Origin: Kitasatospora phosalacinea
GTDB lineage: Bacteria > Actinomycetota > Actinomycetes > Streptomycetales > Streptomycetaceae
Direction: 5' to 3'
Assembly (NCBI RefSeq): GCF_000716545.1
Contig: NZ_JNWZ01000012.1
Coordinates: forward strand, 1 to 64,000
DNA length: 64,000 nucleotides
In this document: positions 23,555-31,526 of the stretch, one piece after another
How positions within the stretch are numbered: position 1 is the stretch's first letter
Layout: every line of letters begins with the position of its first letter
Made by a program: the position numbers and the translations under genes
Notes under the pieces: model-generated
What the model saw: only the letters and a program-made list of their open reading frames with translations
Database searches by the model: none
Told to the model about the DNA's origin: nothing

Positions 23555-24706
23555 TCAGGCGGCGGCGTACCGGTCGGCCGCGGCGCGGATCGCGTCCCGG
23601 TCGAGCAGGTCCTCGCCGTGCGCCTGGCGTTCGGTGAGCCAGGCGGTGAAGGCCGCCAGGTCGAGGTCGCCCGCGCTGTCGCCGAGCGCCCAGCGGACGA
23701 GCGGGGTGCTCAGCCTGGTGCGCACCCGCAGGCCCCGGGTGTTGCCCACCACCTCCGGCGGGAGGGTCTCGTACGCCTCGGGGTGGGTCAGCTGGCCGGG
23801 CAGTTCGTAGGCGAAGGCGTGCGCGGCGGTCGGGCCGGACTGGAAGGCGTGGCCGAGCCGGGCGCCGCGCAGGGCGACGTTGGTGAGTTCGGTGAGGTGG
23901 CTGAGGTCGAAGCGGGTGTCGCCGTACACCACCCGCAGCGAGGTGAGCAGTTCGGCGAGCGGGGCGTTGCCGCCGCGTTCGCCGATGCCGCCGGCCGTGG
24001 CGGAGATCCAGCGCGCGCCCGCCCGGTAGGCGGCCAGCGAGTTGGCGACCGCCATGCCCAGCATGTTGTGCGAGTGGATCTCGATCTCGGAGCCGTCGAT
24101 CGCGGTGATCTCCCCGATCAGCGACTCCATCTGCCAGGGCGACAGGCAGGCGACGGTCTCGGCGAGCCGGAAGCGGTCGGCGCCCGCCTCGAAGCCGGCC
24201 GCGACGTAGGGGACGAGGCGCTCCTTGGGCGTGCGGGCGCCGTCCTCGCCGCTGAAGGTGACGTGGAAGCCCCGGTCCTTGGCCTCCTCGATGGCGGTGC
24301 GGGCCAGCGAGATCAGGTACTTGGTGCTGGGCGAGGCCAGCTTCAGCCGGGCGTGCTCCTCCGAGGTGGGGATCGAGAACATCACGGACTTCACGCCCAG
24401 CCGCAGCGCCTCGTCCAGCGCCGTCACCACCTGTCGGCGGTCGCGGACCATGACCAGGGTCAGGGAGCGCTCGGGCCCGACGGTCTCGTGGACGGACAGG
24501 ACGAGGTCCGCGTCGCCCGAATCGGGGCCGGAGACCATGCCGACCTCGACCAGTTCCACGCCGGTCCGCACCAGCAGGTCGGCGATGGTCGCGGCGTCCT
24601 TCGCGTCGAACTCGACGCCCGCCATGTGGGCGGAGTCGCGCAGGGTGGCGTCGGATATCCGGGGCAGTTCTCCCGGAAGTGCTTCGACGTTCTCCGGAGG
24701 TGCCAT
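23555..24706 (-). CDS. HMGL-family condensing enzyme (homocitrate/isopropylmalate synthase-like)
   Basis: A 383-residue TIM-barrel enzyme. N-terminal ISDATLRDSAHMAGVEF carries the Arg-Asp pair of the DRE-TIM family; EIHSHNMLGMAVANSLAAYRAGARWISATAGGIGERGGNAPL supplies the metal-binding HxHN and the GGIGERxGN loop. It lacks the C-terminal regulatory domain of leucine isopropylmalate synthase. It should condense an acyl-CoA with a 2-oxo acid, or cleave the reverse way. The TLRDSAHMAG variant differs from TLRDGxQ of standard homocitrate synthases, so substrates may differ. ATG 24706 is chosen because GAGGAG lies eight bases ahead. It is first in the LysW operon. Confidence 0.82.
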   Translation of the reverse strand: MAPPENVEALPGELPRISDATLRDSAHMAGVEFDAKDAATIADLLVRTGVELVEVGMVSGPDSGDADLVLSVHETVGPERSLTLVMVRDRRQVVTALDEALRLGVKSVMFSIPTSEEHARLKLASPSTKYLISLARTAIEEAKDRGFHVTFSGEDGARTPKERLVPYVAAGFEAGADRFRLAETVACLSPWQMESLIGEITAIDGSEIEIHSHNMLGMAVANSLAAYRAGARWISATAGGIGERGGNAPLAELLTSLRVVYGDTRFDLSHLTELTNVALRGARLGHAFQSGPTAAHAFAYELPGQLTHPEAYETLPPEVVGNTRGLRVRTRLSTPLVRWALGDSAGDLDLAAFTAWLTERQAHGEDLLDRDAIRAAADRYAAA

Positions 24707-24816
24707 TGCATTCACTCCTCATTCACGTCAGGAATGGTTCGGAACCTTTGCCGCTCGGTGCGGTGAAGCCGGTGCCAAGCCTCTCCGCTTCCCCGATCCG
24801 AGGTCAAGATCCGCCG

Positions 24817-24865
24817 TGTCAGAGCTCTGTCAACGTTCCTCGGCGAATGTCAGACGGATGTCAGA
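24817..24865. promoter_or_regulatory. Four TGTCA heptamer repeats at 11-bp pitch
   Basis: TGTCAGA at 24817-24823, TGTCAAC at 24828-24834, TGTCAGA at 24848-24854 and TGTCAGA at 24859-24865. The two pairs are each spaced 11 bp start to start, the pattern bound by SARP and OmpR-type winged helices. They lie in the divergent promoter of the LysW operon and the YCII-LuxR gene, with a possible -10 (TAACGT) at 24893-24898. Confidence 0.65.
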
Positions 24866-24946
24866 GGTGGAGAATCCGCCGGGATTCCGGGATAACGTTC
24901 CCGTAGTCCGGCGGGCGGCCCGCCGGAATACGGGAGGGGGAACCGG

Positions 24947-25471
24947 GTGATCTTCGCTGTCGAGCTGGTCCTCCGCGACGGCGCGGACGGCGCGCCGCGC
25001 GGGCTGCGGGAGCACCGGGCCTACTGGGACGGCCTCGCCGAGGAGGGCGTGCTGATCGCCGGCGGCCCCTGGCAGGACGGTTCCGGGGAGCTGCTGCTGT
25101 GCCGCGCCCCGGACCGGGCGGCCGTGCTGCGCCTCCTCGACCAGGACCCCTACCTGCGACTTCGCACCGTGACCCGGTTCGCGGTGCGGGCCTGGCAGCC
25201 GACCGGCGAGCTCCCCGCGCCGGCCGCCCCCGCCGCCCGCCCGGCCGCCCCGGCCGGGCCGCTGACCCCGCACGAGGAACGGGTCGCGGCGATGGCGGTG
25301 GAGGGCATGACGAACCGGGCGATCGCCGCTTCGCTGTCGGTCTCGACCCGCGCGGTGGAACTCCAGATGACCCGGATCTACCGGAAGCTCGACATTCGCC
25401 GGAGGGCCCAGCTGGCCCCCGCGCTGAACGGTCTCGGAAGTTCCGGAGCCCTTCCGGCACAAAGCACCTGA
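24947..25471 (+). CDS. YCII-domain / LuxR-type HTH fusion regulator
   Basis: A 174-residue protein from GTG 24947 behind GGGAGGGGG. Residues 1-85 match a YCII-like ferredoxin-fold domain (MIFAVELVLRDG, REHRAYWDGLAEEGVLIAGGPW, LDQDPYLR), a fold otherwise seen in small enzymes. After an Ala/Pro linker, residues 103-160 are a LuxR/GerE helix-turn-helix: LTPHEERVAAMAVEGMTNRAIAASLSVSTRAVELQMTRIYRKLDI. The YCII half may sense a small molecule, perhaps a pathway intermediate. It is divergent from the LysW operon over the TGTCA repeats, so it is a candidate cluster-specific activator. Confidence 0.8.
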   Translation: MIFAVELVLRDGADGAPRGLREHRAYWDGLAEEGVLIAGGPWQDGSGELLLCRAPDRAAVLRLLDQDPYLRLRTVTRFAVRAWQPTGELPAPAAPAARPAAPAGPLTPHEERVAAMAVEGMTNRAIAASLSVSTRAVELQMTRIYRKLDIRRRAQLAPALNGLGSSGALPAQST

Positions 25472-25560
25472 ACATCCGCTGCTACGGTTTCCCGTAGTGT
25501 CCGCGCGGTCGGCCGACAATAGCCTGGGAGGAATACCTCCGACCGACGGGTGACATCGCC

Positions 25561-26304
25561 ATGGGCATTCCTTCCGCACCCCGGATAGGGCTGGTCGTTC
25601 CTCCGGAGAACCCCAACGCCGAACCGGAGTACACCCACCTCCTGGGCCGCGGCCCGAAATTCCACACGACGCGTTTCCCGACCACCCCCGACAGCACCCT
25701 GCGGGAAATGCTGGACACCTACAACGAGGTGCTGCCGGACGTGCTGGCCGGGTTCGGCCGGCTTCCGCTGGACGCCGCGGTGGTGGCCTGCAGCGCCTCG
25801 CACTACCTGCACGCGCCCGACGGCGACCTGGAGTTCTGCGCCCGACTCACCGCCCGCACCGGCTACCCCGTGCGCTCCTCGGCACTGGCCACCCTGGACG
25901 CCTGCCGGGCCCTCGACCTGACCGCGCTGACCCTGGTCTCCCCCTACGAGCCGTGGCTGACCGAGCTCTCCCGCTCCTACTGGGAGCGGGCCGGCATCAC
26001 CGTCGAGCGGGTGGTGCAGGTGTCCGCCGACGGCCGGTACGACCCGTACACCGTGACCACCGGGGGGCTGCTCGCCGAGCTGCGGCGGCAGCGGGTGCCC
26101 GAGGACTCCCCGCTGCTGTTCACCGGCACCGGGATGTTCACCCTGGACGCCCTCGCCGAACTCGGCACCGACCCGGACCGGGTGCTGCTGAGCTCGAACC
26201 TCGCCGGCGTCTGGTGGGCGCTGCGCGCGGCGGGGGCCGACCCCGGCGGCCCGGAGGACCACCCGCTGCTGCGCCGGCTGGCGCGCCGGGCGGTCGCGGC
26301 CTGA
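25561..26304 (+). CDS. Maleate-isomerase / arylmalonate-decarboxylase / Asp-Glu-racemase-family protein
   Basis: A 247-residue protein starting RIGLVVPPENPNAEPEY, the family's first strand and loop. The first catalytic-position Cys is present (AAVVACSASHYL, about residue 80). The second half has LLFTGTGMFTLDAL, then LLSSNLAGVWWAL where racemases and arylmalonate decarboxylase place the second Cys; here it is Ser. A one-Cys enzyme could isomerise or decarboxylate rather than racemise. It lies between the YCII-LuxR gene and a convergent response regulator and may be a late tailoring step of the LysW pathway. Substrate unknown. Confidence 0.75.
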   Translation: MGIPSAPRIGLVVPPENPNAEPEYTHLLGRGPKFHTTRFPTTPDSTLREMLDTYNEVLPDVLAGFGRLPLDAAVVACSASHYLHAPDGDLEFCARLTARTGYPVRSSALATLDACRALDLTALTLVSPYEPWLTELSRSYWERAGITVERVVQVSADGRYDPYTVTTGGLLAELRRQRVPEDSPLLFTGTGMFTLDALAELGTDPDRVLLSSNLAGVWWALRAAGADPGGPEDHPLLRRLARRAVAA

Positions 26305-26310
26305 GAGCGG

Positions 26311-26361
26311 CCGGGTCCGGCCCGGCCCGGGTCCGGCCGCCCCTCCGCGGGCCGGACCCGG
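26311..26361. terminator. Bidirectional terminator hairpin
   Basis: A 14-bp perfect stem (26311-26324 with 26348-26361) between two convergent genes, the maleate-isomerase-like gene and the response-regulator gene. Confidence 0.65.
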
Positions 26362-26364
26362 AGC

Positions 26365-27054
26365 TCAACCACTGCCGATCCGGTAGCCGACCCCGCGCAC
26401 GGTGATGATCCACTTGTTGGCGCCGAGCTTGCCGCGCAGGCTGCTGACGTGGGTGTCGATGGTCCGGCTGGACTCCGTCCAGTCGCTCTCCCAGACCTTC
26501 GCCATCAGCTCCTTGCGGGAGACCACCGAGCCGGGGTTGGACGCCAGCACGTAGAGCAGCTCGAACTCCTTCGCGGTGACGTTCACCACCCGGCCGTCCA
26601 CCCGCACCTCGCGGGTGCGGCCGTTGATGTGCAGCGGGCGCAGCGAGATGTCCCGCGCGGCGGCGTCCTCGGGGGCGGGCGTCCGGGTGCGGCGCATCAC
26701 CGCCTCGATGCGGGCCACGATCTCCTGCGGGGGGCAGGTCTTCGTCACGCAGTCGTCCGCACCGGCCTGCAGGGCGCGCACCCGGTCCGGCTCCCGGCCG
26801 CTGGCCGCGAAGGCGATGACGGGCGTGCTCCCGGCCGCCCGCATCAGCCGGCAGGCTTCGACCCCATCGACGTCGGGGAGATCGAGGTCGAGCAGCACCA
26901 GGTCGACGTCGCCGATCATTTCCAGGGCCTCCCGGCCGGTGTCGGCGATCCTGGCCTCGTACCCCTTTCGCAAAAGGCGGTAGAGGACCGATTCGATCAC
27001 GGCGGAATGCTCCCCGACCAACAGCACGCGTACCACGTCGTTCGTCCTCTCCAT
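26365..27054 (-). CDS. Orphan OmpR-type response regulator with altered receiver pocket
   Basis: A receiver domain (about residues 1-120) plus an OmpR/PhoB winged helix (EFELLYVLASNPGSVVSRKELMAKVW, then RTIDTHVSSLRGKLGANKWIITVRGVGYRIG). The phospho-acceptor Asp is kept (LVLLDLDLPDVDG) and so is the Lys (CVTKTCPP). But the usual acidic pair at the first strand is replaced by GEH (LLVGEHS), and the switch Thr/Ser is Ala (AFAASG). This argues for an atypical, perhaps phosphorylation-independent receiver. No kinase is adjacent. The start could be ATG 27066, ATG 27054 or GTG 27036; the last is preceded by GAGAGG at nine bases. It may bind the TGTCA repeats upstream of the LysW operon. Confidence 0.85.
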   Translation of the reverse strand: MERTNDVVRVLLVGEHSAVIESVLYRLLRKGYEARIADTGREALEMIGDVDLVLLDLDLPDVDGVEACRLMRAAGSTPVIAFAASGREPDRVRALQAGADDCVTKTCPPQEIVARIEAVMRRTRTPAPEDAAARDISLRPLHINGRTREVRVDGRVVNVTAKEFELLYVLASNPGSVVSRKELMAKVWESDWTESSRTIDTHVSSLRGKLGANKWIITVRGVGYRIGSG

Positions 27055-27069
27055 AAACGGTCGCATCAC

Positions 27070-27578
27070 GGCGCGTCGGCCCCGGACCGTCCGGGCCCGG
27101 GCGAAAACGGCGCGGAGGGGTTCCGGCGCGCTCGGGAGGGATGGTCCGGGCGGCCGACGGGGCTGGGATCAGGTCATCGACCGGCGCGACATCGCGCGGT
27201 GGGCTCGGCGGCCCGTTCGCGGCGGCTCTGCATCGGACCTGCTCCCCTGAGGATTCCAACGGGTTCCGGCACCGGACCGGACGGGGCTGCTGTGACGGGA
27301 GATACCCGTGGGAATTCCGTCGTTCCGAGTGCGATTCGCCCATATCCTGACACCACGTGCCGCCGAGGGCAAGCAATGCCGGAGGCGGAAGGACCGGTTC
27401 CCACGGGAATCTGTCCAAATTGGTACCGGTTCGGACCGAACGGCCCCTGCGGATTTCACACGGCAGCAATGATTCCGGGCGCGGCCCGCTGGGGACCGCG
27501 CCCGGAATCATTCATCCAGCCGTCTCAATGGAAATGTTTGAAGTTGAATCCCGCCGTATTGCGCCTCCCCGGCGCCCG
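27070..27578. other. Intergenic region between the response regulator and the LLM genes
   Basis: About 510 bp without a credible gene; its base composition is less GC-biased than its neighbours. It contains the promoter of the response regulator at the left and one strong terminator (27468-27512) at the right. No RNA gene or operator could be recognised. Confidence 0.6.
27468..27512. terminator. Terminator after the LLM operon
   Basis: A 17-bp perfect stem (27468-27484 with 27496-27512) and an 11-nt loop, 66 bp past the stop of the minus-strand monooxygenase gene. Confidence 0.8.
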
Positions 27579-28790
27579 TCAGCCCCCGGCGCCGACCGGG
27601 GCGTAGCGGCTGACCGGACGGGGCAGGCCGAGCAGGCCGCGCAGCGTGTCCGCCTCGTAGCCGGTGCGGAACGCGCCGCGGCGCTGGAGTTCCGGCACCA
27701 GGCCGCGGGTGATCGCCGTGAGGTCGTGCGGCAGCGCGCCCGGCCGCAGCCGGAAGCCGTCCAGGCCGGTGGTGCGCCAGTCCAGCAGCAGGTCGGCGAG
27801 TTCGGCGGGGGTGCCGGCGAAGACCAGGGCGTCCGAGCCGAAGACGGCGCCGTCCACCTCGTCGAGGCGCTGCTTGCGCTCGGCGGCCCGGCCCGGCTCG
27901 TCGTCCAGGAAGACCACCAGGTCGGCGAAGGTCCTGATCGGCTCCCCCGCGGGCCGCGGGAAGCGCTGCCTGGCCCGCTCGAACCCGCCGAGCCTGGCCA
28001 CGGCGTCCGCGCGGGACTGCGGGGTGACGAACACGACGTCCGCCCCGGCGGCGGCCAGCTCGTACGGGGTGCCGGCGTGGGCGAGCACGGTCACCACCGG
28101 CTGGCCCTGCGGCGGGCGGGGGGTGATGGAGGGGCCCCGGACGGAGAAGTGCTCGCCCTCGAAGTCGACGTGGTGCACCTTGGCGCCGTCCAGGTAGCGC
28201 CCGGTGGAGGTGTCGCGGATCACCGCGTCGTCCTCCCAGCTGTCCCAGAGCCGCCGGACGGCCTCGACCACCTCGTGGGCCTCGCCGAAGAGCCCGCGCA
28301 GCCGGGCGGCGATCAGCTCCGAGTCGAGGACGTCGGCGTCGGTGAGCTGCGGGGTGGTGCGGCGGCCGAAGTGGGCGGCGTCGGCGGCACGGGAGGTGAT
28401 CTGCGGGCGCCAGCCGGCCCGGCCCAGGCTGGCGTGGTCGAGCGAGGCGATGCCGAGGGCGAGGTGGAAGGGCTCGGTGTGGGTGACGTTGGTGGTCGGC
28501 ACCAGGCCGATGCGCGAGGTCAGCGGGGCGAGCGCGGCCGTCAGCAGGACGGCGTCCAGCCGGCCCCGGACGTGGTCGGTGCGCTCGTCGGGCCGGTGGA
28601 AGGCCGAGGTCTGCAGGCCCAGGGTGTCCTCGACGGTGACGAAGTCGAGCAGGCCGCGTTCGGCCTCCAGGACCAGGTCGGCCCAGTAGCGGGCGGTGAG
28701 GATCTCGGCGGGCCGGGCGTCCGGTTCGCGCCAGGCGGCGGGGTGCCAGCCGGTGCCGTCCAGGGCGACCGCGAGGTGCAGGCGGGTCAC
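27579..28790 (-). CDS. LLM-class flavin-dependent oxidoreductase (second of pair)
   Basis: A 403-residue bacterial-luciferase-like monooxygenase. It starts LHLAVALDGTGWHP and has the family blocks FVTVEDTLGL, RIGLVPTTNVTHTEPFHLALGIASLDHASLGRAGWRPQI, and FVTPQSRADAVARLGGFERARQRF. It should use reduced FMN and oxygen. Its GTG start overlaps the stop of the upstream LLM gene by 4 bp (GTGA), so both are made together. Pairs like this often oxidise sulfur or nitrogen compounds or cleave C-S or C-P bonds, but substrate is not visible. A link to the flanking phosphinothricin or LysW pathways is unproven. Confidence 0.85.
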   Translation of the reverse strand: MTRLHLAVALDGTGWHPAAWREPDARPAEILTARYWADLVLEAERGLLDFVTVEDTLGLQTSAFHRPDERTDHVRGRLDAVLLTAALAPLTSRIGLVPTTNVTHTEPFHLALGIASLDHASLGRAGWRPQITSRAADAAHFGRRTTPQLTDADVLDSELIAARLRGLFGEAHEVVEAVRRLWDSWEDDAVIRDTSTGRYLDGAKVHHVDFEGEHFSVRGPSITPRPPQGQPVVTVLAHAGTPYELAAAGADVVFVTPQSRADAVARLGGFERARQRFPRPAGEPIRTFADLVVFLDDEPGRAAERKQRLDEVDGAVFGSDALVFAGTPAELADLLLDWRTTGLDGFRLRPGALPHDLTAITRGLVPELQRRGAFRTGYEADTLRGLLGLPRPVSRYAPVGAGG

Positions 28791-30139
28791 GGGGTCTCCT
28801 CGAAGTGGCGGCGGGCGGGCTTCAGCCCGAGGTGGTCGCGGAGGGTGGGGCCGGTGTAGTCGGCGCGGTGGACGCCCATCTCCTGGAGCAGCGGCACCAC
28901 CCGGTCGACCAGTTCGTCCAGCCCGCCGGGCACCACGTTCGGGGAGAAGACGAAGCCGTCGGCGGCGTCGCTCTGCACGAACTCGTTCATCGCGTCGGCG
29001 ACCTGGCGCGGCGTGCCGACGAAGGTGGGCCGGGCGGTGACCTCGGTGATCAGCTCCCGGATGCTCAGCCCGCGCTCCTCGGCGGTCTTTCGCCAGTGCC
29101 GGACGGTCTCCTCGCGGCCCCGGCTGCGGTACAGGTTGTGGCCCTTGGTGACGACGCTCTCCGGCACCGGGTCGATGTCCGGCAGCGGGCCGTCCGGGTC
29201 GTAGCCGGACAGGTCGCGGCCCCAGGCCGCCTCCATCAGCATCAGCGCGGTCTGCGGGCTCACCTGGGCGCGGGCGACCTCCTCGGCGCGCTCGGCGGCC
29301 TCCGCCGGGGTGTCGCCCAGCACGTAGCTCACCGACGGGATGATCTTCAGGTCGTCGGGGGAACGGCCGTACTTGGCCAGCCGGGCCTTGACGTCCCGGT
29401 AGGCGGCCTGCCCGCCCGCCAGGTCACCGTGCCGGCTGAAGATCACGTCGGCGTCGGCGGCCGCGAACTCGCGCCCCTCGGGCGAGTCCCCCGCCTGGAA
29501 GATCACCGGATGGCCCTGCGGGCCCGGCGGGGTGCTGAACCGGCCGGATATGTCGAAGTGCCGGCCGCGGTGGGCGAACCGGCCCGCCCCGGGCCGGATG
29601 AACTCGCCGGAGGCGGCATCCGGCCGGAAGTCGCCGGGGCGCCAACTGTCCCACAGCTCGCGGGCGGTGTGCAGGAACTCGGCGGCCCGGGTGTAGCGGT
29701 CCGCCTCGTCCAGGAAGCTGCCGCGCCGGAAGTTCTCGCCGGTGAACGCGTCGTGGCTGGTCACCACGTTCCAGGCGGCCCGGCCCCCGCTCAGGTGGTC
29801 CAGGGTGGCCAGCCGCCGGGCCACGTCGTACGGCTCGTTGAAGGTCGAGTTGACCGTCGCCGCCAGTCCGAGGTGCGTGGTGACGGCGGACAGCGCGCTG
29901 AGCACGGTCAGCGCCTCGGGGCGGCCCGCGACGTCGAGGTCCAGGACGCGGCCCTTGTGCTCGCGCAGCCGCAGGCCCTCGGAGAGGAAGAAGAAGTCGA
30001 ACTTGCCGCGCTCGGCGGTCCGCGCGAGGTGGGCGAAGGAGTCGAAGTCGATCTGGCTCCCGGCGGCCGGGTCCGACCAGATGACGGTGTGCTGGACGCT
30101 GGGGAACTGCGCGGCGAGGTGGATCTGTTTCACTGGCAC
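28787..30139 (-). CDS. LLM-class flavin monooxygenase, NtaA/SnaA/DszA type
   Basis: A 450-residue protein with the long-form NtaA/DszA layout: FDFFFLSEGLRLRE, LGLAATVNSTFNEPYDVARRLATLDHLSGGRAAWNVVTS, SFLDEADRYTRAAEFLHTARELWDSW, and HPVIFQAGDSPEGREFAA with the FMN-phosphate-binding loop. These enzymes take FMNH2 from a separate reductase and hydroxylate or cleave aminocarboxylates, sulfonates or heteroaromatic sulfones. No flavin reductase is encoded nearby. GTG 30139 is used because AGGAGA lies upstream. It is coupled to a second LLM gene and follows an MFS exporter gene 158 bp upstream. Confidence 0.87.
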   Translation of the reverse strand: MPVKQIHLAAQFPSVQHTVIWSDPAAGSQIDFDSFAHLARTAERGKFDFFFLSEGLRLREHKGRVLDLDVAGRPEALTVLSALSAVTTHLGLAATVNSTFNEPYDVARRLATLDHLSGGRAAWNVVTSHDAFTGENFRRGSFLDEADRYTRAAEFLHTARELWDSWRPGDFRPDAASGEFIRPGAGRFAHRGRHFDISGRFSTPPGPQGHPVIFQAGDSPEGREFAAADADVIFSRHGDLAGGQAAYRDVKARLAKYGRSPDDLKIIPSVSYVLGDTPAEAAERAEEVARAQVSPQTALMLMEAAWGRDLSGYDPDGPLPDIDPVPESVVTKGHNLYRSRGREETVRHWRKTAEERGLSIRELITEVTARPTFVGTPRQVADAMNEFVQSDAADGFVFSPNVVPGGLDELVDRVVPLLQEMGVHRADYTGPTLRDHLGLKPARRHFEETP

Positions 30140-30249
30140 GGCGAACTGTCTCCTGGTGCGGTGTGCGGCGGTTCAGCGGGGTATTCGGTCCGGGTCGGCG
30201 GCGGTCCGCCGGGGACAGCCCAGCCCGGCCACGGCGCGGCGCGGCCCGC

Positions 30250-30278
30250 GGGCGCGGGACGGCAACCGTCCCGCGCCC
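30250..30278. terminator. Terminator after the MFS gene
   Basis: A 13-bp perfect GC stem (30250-30262 with 30266-30278) with a CAA loop, 20 bp past the MFS stop on the minus strand. It separates the MFS gene from the LLM pair. Confidence 0.75.
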
Positions 30279-30297
30279 CGGGCCGCCTGACGGACGG

Positions 30298-31515
30298 TCA
30301 CCCGCGCCGGGCCGGGAAGCCGTGCGACCGGGCGGAGACCACCACGCCCAGCACCGGGACCAGCAGGATCAGCACCGTCCACGGGAAGGACTCGGCGCCG
30401 ATCCCGTCCAGCAGCAGGCCGCCGATGACGCCGCCCGCCGCCATCGCCACGTTCCACAGGGTGACCAGCATCGCCTGCGCGGCGTCCGCCTGCTCGCCGC
30501 CCGCGTCGCCCACCGCGGTCTGCAGCAGGGTCGGCACGCCGCCCCAGCCCAGGCCCCAGAGCGCCGCCGCGACGTACACCAGCGCGTGGGTGCCGGACAG
30601 CAGCCCCAGCACCGCCGCCGCGACCGCGACCAGCAGCGCGCTGCCGATCGTCAGGGCCCGCAGCTGGTGGTGGATCCGGGCGCCGACGATCCAGATGCTC
30701 AGCATCGAGGTGACGCCGAAGACCAGCAGCACCAGGTCGGTGGAGCGGCCCATGCCCAGGTGGTCGAGGAAGGTCGCGACGTACGCGTACAGGATGGTGT
30801 GGGCCAGCACGAAGACCAGCGTCACGAACAGCACCGGCGTCACGCCGGGCACCGAGAGCGCGCCGAGGATCCGGGTGCGGCCCTCGGGCCGCTGGCCCGG
30901 GTAGTCGGGGACGGTCGCCGCGATCCACCCGATGACGACCACCGCCAGCACCGACATCGCCAGGAAGGCGACCCACCAGTCGAACACCTTGCCCACGAAG
31001 GTGCCCGCCGGCACGCCGAGCGACAGCGCGACCGGGATGCCGGTCATCACGATCGCGATCGCCTTGCCCTGCAACGGCACCGGCGCCATCCGGCGGGCGT
31101 ACCCGGCCAGCAGCGCCCAGGCCAGACCGGCCGCCACGCCCGCGACGAACCGGCCCGCCATGGTCAGCACGTAGTCGGAGGAGAGGGCGGTGACGGTGTT
31201 GGCCACCACGAACGCCACCATCGCCGTCAGCAGCAGCCGCTTCCGGTGCCACGCCGCGGTGGCCACGGTCAGCGGGATCGCGGTGAGCGCGGTGGCGATC
31301 GCGTAGATCGTCACCGACTGCCCCATCGCCGACTCGCTGACGCCCAGGTCGGCGCTCATCGCGGGCAGCACGCCCGCCGGGAGGGTCTCGGTCAGGGAGG
31401 TGATGAAGACGGCGGTGGTCAGGGCCAACAGAGCCAGGATCGGGAGTTTGCGGCTCTCCGCCTGCTCGCCGTCGTCGGGTGCGGTCGGGGTGTCCACTGG
31501 CGACTGTGTGCTCAT
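30298..31515 (-). CDS. MFS efflux transporter, DHA1-like
   Basis: A 405-residue membrane protein with twelve predicted helices. The start is cytosolic and polar, then LPILALLALTTAVFITSLTETLPAGVLPAMSADLGVSESAMG; the family motif between helices 2 and 3 appears as WHRKRLLL, and motif C as GVAAGLAWALLAGYARRM. This resembles arabinose-efflux/chloramphenicol-resistance-type exporters. Its promoter contains a perfect 22-bp palindrome shared with the divergent MerR gene, so it is probably induced by the regulator's ligand. It may export a cytotoxic compound or a pathway product, but substrate is not known. Confidence 0.88.
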   Translation of the reverse strand: MSTQSPVDTPTAPDDGEQAESRKLPILALLALTTAVFITSLTETLPAGVLPAMSADLGVSESAMGQSVTIYAIATALTAIPLTVATAAWHRKRLLLTAMVAFVVANTVTALSSDYVLTMAGRFVAGVAAGLAWALLAGYARRMAPVPLQGKAIAIVMTGIPVALSLGVPAGTFVGKVFDWWVAFLAMSVLAVVVIGWIAATVPDYPGQRPEGRTRILGALSVPGVTPVLFVTLVFVLAHTILYAYVATFLDHLGMGRSTDLVLLVFGVTSMLSIWIVGARIHHQLRALTIGSALLVAVAAAVLGLLSGTHALVYVAAALWGLGWGGVPTLLQTAVGDAGGEQADAAQAMLVTLWNVAMAAGGVIGGLLLDGIGAESFPWTVLILLVPVLGVVVSARSHGFPARRG

Positions 31516-31526
31516 GGCGGCTATGT

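Noticed and set aside
25508..25540. Palindrome GTCGGCCGAC and small hairpin GGAGG-AATA-CCTCC upstream of the maleate-isomerase-like gene
   Set aside because: Both are short and expected by chance in GC-rich DNA; not supported well enough as operator or riboswitch.
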